Notes under the pieces: model-generated | Databases searched by the model: none | What the model was told of the DNA's origin: nothing | The model's input: the letters and a program-made list of their open reading frames with translations, nothing else | In this document: positions 61,574 through 64,000 of the stretch, one piece after another | Numbering within the stretch: position 1 is the stretch's first letter | How the letters are laid out: each line of letters opens with the position of its first letter | Translations under genes and position numbers: made by a program | NCBI RefSeq assembly: GCF_024172165.1 | Contig: NZ_JAMZEB010000002.1 | Coordinates: forward strand, 186,001 to 250,000 | Length of the DNA stretch: 64,000 nt | DNA from: Nonomuraea thailandensis | GTDB taxonomy: Bacteria > Actinomycetota > Actinomycetes > Streptosporangiales > Streptosporangiaceae | Direction of reading: 5' to 3'

Positions 61574-61660
61574 GCCGGACAGGATCGCTACAGCGGGATG
61601 TTGCCGGACAGGATCGCTACAGCGGGATGTTGCCGGACAGGATCGCTACAGCGGGATGTT
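61574..61660. repeat. Three perfect tandem copies of a 29 bp unit at a gene 3' end
   Basis: The unit, starting GCCGGACAGGATCGCTACAG and ending CGGGATGTT, repeats three times without mismatch (61574, 61603, 61632). The last copy contains the final codons and stop of the minus-strand carboxylase gene (stop at 61646-61648); the other two lie beyond it as copies of that end. They follow each other directly with no spacers. Confidence 0.95.
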
Positions 61661-63067
61661 GCCGTGGGCGCCCCGGGCCGGGGTGGCGTCGGCCAGGACC
61701 CTGGCGATGGCGCCGCGGGTCTCCTCCGGCTTGATGACCTCGTCGATGACGCCCAGCTCCTGAGCCCTGGCCAGCCCGCCGGCGAGCTTCTCGTGCTCCT
61801 CGGCGAGCCGTAGCTCCAGCCCGGCCCGCTCGTCCTCCGCGGCCGCGGCGAGCTCGCGCCGCTTGAGCACGCGGACCGCGGCGACCGCGCCCATGACCGC
61901 CACCTCGGCCGTCGGCCAGGCGAAGACCTTGGTGGCGCCGAGCGAGCGGGAGTTCATCGCGACGTACGCCCCGCCGTACGCCTTGCGCGTCACCAGCGTG
62001 ACCCGAGGCACCGACGCCTCGGCGAAGGCGTGCAGCAGCTTGGCGCCGCGCCGCACCACGCCGCCGTGCTCCTGGCCGACACCCGGCAGGTAACCGGGAA
62101 CGTCCACGAGGACAACCAGTGGCACGCCGAAAGCGTCACACATACGTACGAAGCGGGCGGCTTTCTCGGCGGACGTGGCGTCGAGGCAGCCGGCGAGCCG
62201 CAGCGGGTTGTTGGCGATCACGCCGATCGTGCGGCCGCCCAGGCGGCCGAGCGACGTGACGATGTTCGGCGCCCACCTCGGGTGCAGCTCGACGCCGGGC
62301 TCGTCGAGCAGGCCGCTGACCAGCGGCTTGACGTCGTAGGCCCGGCGGGCGGACGCGGGCAGCAGCGTGGAGAAGTCCACGTCGGCGACCTCGCCCGCGC
62401 GGATGCGGCCCTGATGGCCGAGGAGCGTGGCGAGCCGGCGCGCCGTGGCGAACGCCTCGGTCTCGGTGCGGGTCACGACGTGCGCGACGCCGCTGCGCCT
62501 GCCGTGCGGCTCGGGGCCGCCCAGCGCCGCGCTGTCGACGCTCTCGCCGGTGACGCTGCGGACCACGTCGGGGCCGGTGACGAAGATGCGGCCGGAGTCG
62601 GCCAGGATGACGAGGTCGGTGAGCGCCGGGCCGTAGGCGGCGCCGCCGGCGGCGGGCCCGACCACCACGGAGATCTGCGGCACGACGCCCGACGCCCTGG
62701 TCATGGCGGCGAAGACCCGCCCGACGGCGTGCAGCGACTCGACGCCTTCGGCGAGTCGCGCACCGCCGGAGTGCCAGATCCCGATGATCGGCACCCGTTC
62801 GCGGACGGCCACGTCGTAGGCGTGCACGATGTGCTCGCACCCCTCGCCGCCCATGGCGCCGCCCTGGATGCGGGCGTCGTTGCAGAAGGCGACGACGGGC
62901 ACGCCCTCGACGCGGCCCATGGCGGCCAGGACGCCGCCGGTGCCCTCCGGGGTGATCAGCTTCGGCGTGCCCTCGTCGAGTAGCGCCTCCAGCCGGACGA
63001 TGGGATCGCGCGGATCGGCGGGCTCCTGGTCGGAGCCCTCGCTCACCACCCCGTCGAGCAGGGTCAT
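61646..63067 (-). CDS. accD: Acyl-CoA carboxylase beta subunit (carboxyltransferase)
   Basis: A 473-residue carboxyltransferase subunit of acetyl-/propionyl-CoA carboxylase, which transfers carboxyl from biotin to the acyl-CoA to make malonyl- or methylmalonyl-CoA. N-domain features include GMHSGGARL-like WHSGGARLAEGVESLHAVGR and GPAAGGAAYGPALTDLV; the C-domain has VPGYLPGVGQEHGGVVRRGA and KAYGGAYVAMNSRSLGATKV. Both oxyanion-hole Gly pairs are intact. Its ATG follows the fabF stop directly (TGAATG), so it is co-translated with fabF and supplies extender units for fatty-acid synthesis. Choosing between AccD3-like and PccB-like subtypes is not possible from sequence alone. Confidence 0.9.
   Translation of the reverse strand: MTLLDGVVSEGSDQEPADPRDPIVRLEALLDEGTPKLITPEGTGGVLAAMGRVEGVPVVAFCNDARIQGGAMGGEGCEHIVHAYDVAVRERVPIIGIWHSGGARLAEGVESLHAVGRVFAAMTRASGVVPQISVVVGPAAGGAAYGPALTDLVILADSGRIFVTGPDVVRSVTGESVDSAALGGPEPHGRRSGVAHVVTRTETEAFATARRLATLLGHQGRIRAGEVADVDFSTLLPASARRAYDVKPLVSGLLDEPGVELHPRWAPNIVTSLGRLGGRTIGVIANNPLRLAGCLDATSAEKAARFVRMCDAFGVPLVVLVDVPGYLPGVGQEHGGVVRRGAKLLHAFAEASVPRVTLVTRKAYGGAYVAMNSRSLGATKVFAWPTAEVAVMGAVAAVRVLKRRELAAAAEDERAGLELRLAEEHEKLAGGLARAQELGVIDEVIKPEETRGAIARVLADATPARGAHGNIPL

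Positions 63068-64000
<933 letters not shown>

Noticed and set aside
61574..61660. Possible CRISPR array from the three 29 bp repeats
   Set aside because: The copies are directly adjacent with no spacers, and the unit includes a gene's stop codon; no cas genes are present.

Overview
The window is high-GC actinobacterial chromosome. Almost every third codon position is G or C, GTG starts and 1-4 nt gene overlaps are common, and the marker genes are actinobacterial: a HrdB-type principal sigma factor with a Lys/Ala-rich and acidic N-terminal extension, DUF7455, DUF5998, DUF3145, a Pat-type acetyltransferase/CoA-ligase fusion and a PF04672-type methyltransferase. The gene content suggests a filamentous Streptosporangiales member such as Nonomuraea or a relative; this is an inference from gene content, not a phylogeny.

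Layout. 1-83: start of an AlkZ-like winged-helix gene that runs off the left edge. 116-5751: oligopeptide ABC transporter operon (permease, permease, fused double ATPase, lipoprotein). 5859-11060: membrane-anchored double AAA+ ATPase, haloalkane dehalogenase, TPR membrane protein. 11313-13978: DHA2 efflux pump, DoxX protein and a decayed OmpA-like lipoprotein gene. 14014-17005: LacI regulator and secreted GH30 hydrolase with a ricin-type domain, with two operator-like motifs between them. 17021-24179: transhydrogenase SthA, PhzF-like protein, the 5-oxoprolinase operon pxpA-pxpB-pxpC with a thioesterase and a 516-residue unknown, and a small helical protein. 24334-33900: HhH-GPD protein, PAS-GAF-SpoIIE phosphatase, HrdB, YaaA, a GNAT enzyme, DUF7455 and ParE. 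33901-34907: about 1 kb of non-coding tandem repeats. 34908-43604: beta-carbonic anhydrase, methyltransferase, a sugar-type ABC pair without an ATPase, redoxin, VOC protein, ParC and a TauD-like dioxygenase with a palindrome inside its promoter. 43786-55808: RecQ helicase, a receptor Ser/Thr kinase fused to an oligopeptide-binding protein, PfkB kinase, Pat-type fusion, DUF5998, an alkaline-phosphatase-superfamily enzyme and a sulfurtransferase. 56205-60857: four-gene operon S8 protease, ECF sigma factor, small companion protein, TPR-CHAT protease. 61033-64000: DUF3145, an acyl-CoA carboxylase beta subunit and the 3' part of fabF.

Most of the middle is conserved housekeeping sequence. From memory, the hrdB - DUF7455 - parE ... 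parC ... pfkB - Pat - DUF5998 - phosphatase order resembles Streptomyces core chromosomes. The accessory features that stand out are the S8/sigma/companion/TPR-CHAT operon, whose gene set recalls the TPR-CHAT/Csx30/RpoE arm of type III-E CRISPR systems but has no CRISPR parts; the kinase-solute-binding-protein receptor; an ungapped 140 bp element present twice in opposite orientations; and repeated tandem duplications at or just beyond gene 3' ends.

All calls come from reading the sequence and from family knowledge. No database search was run. Start sites were chosen from ribosome-binding sites, family start positions and overlaps, and are stated where uncertain.
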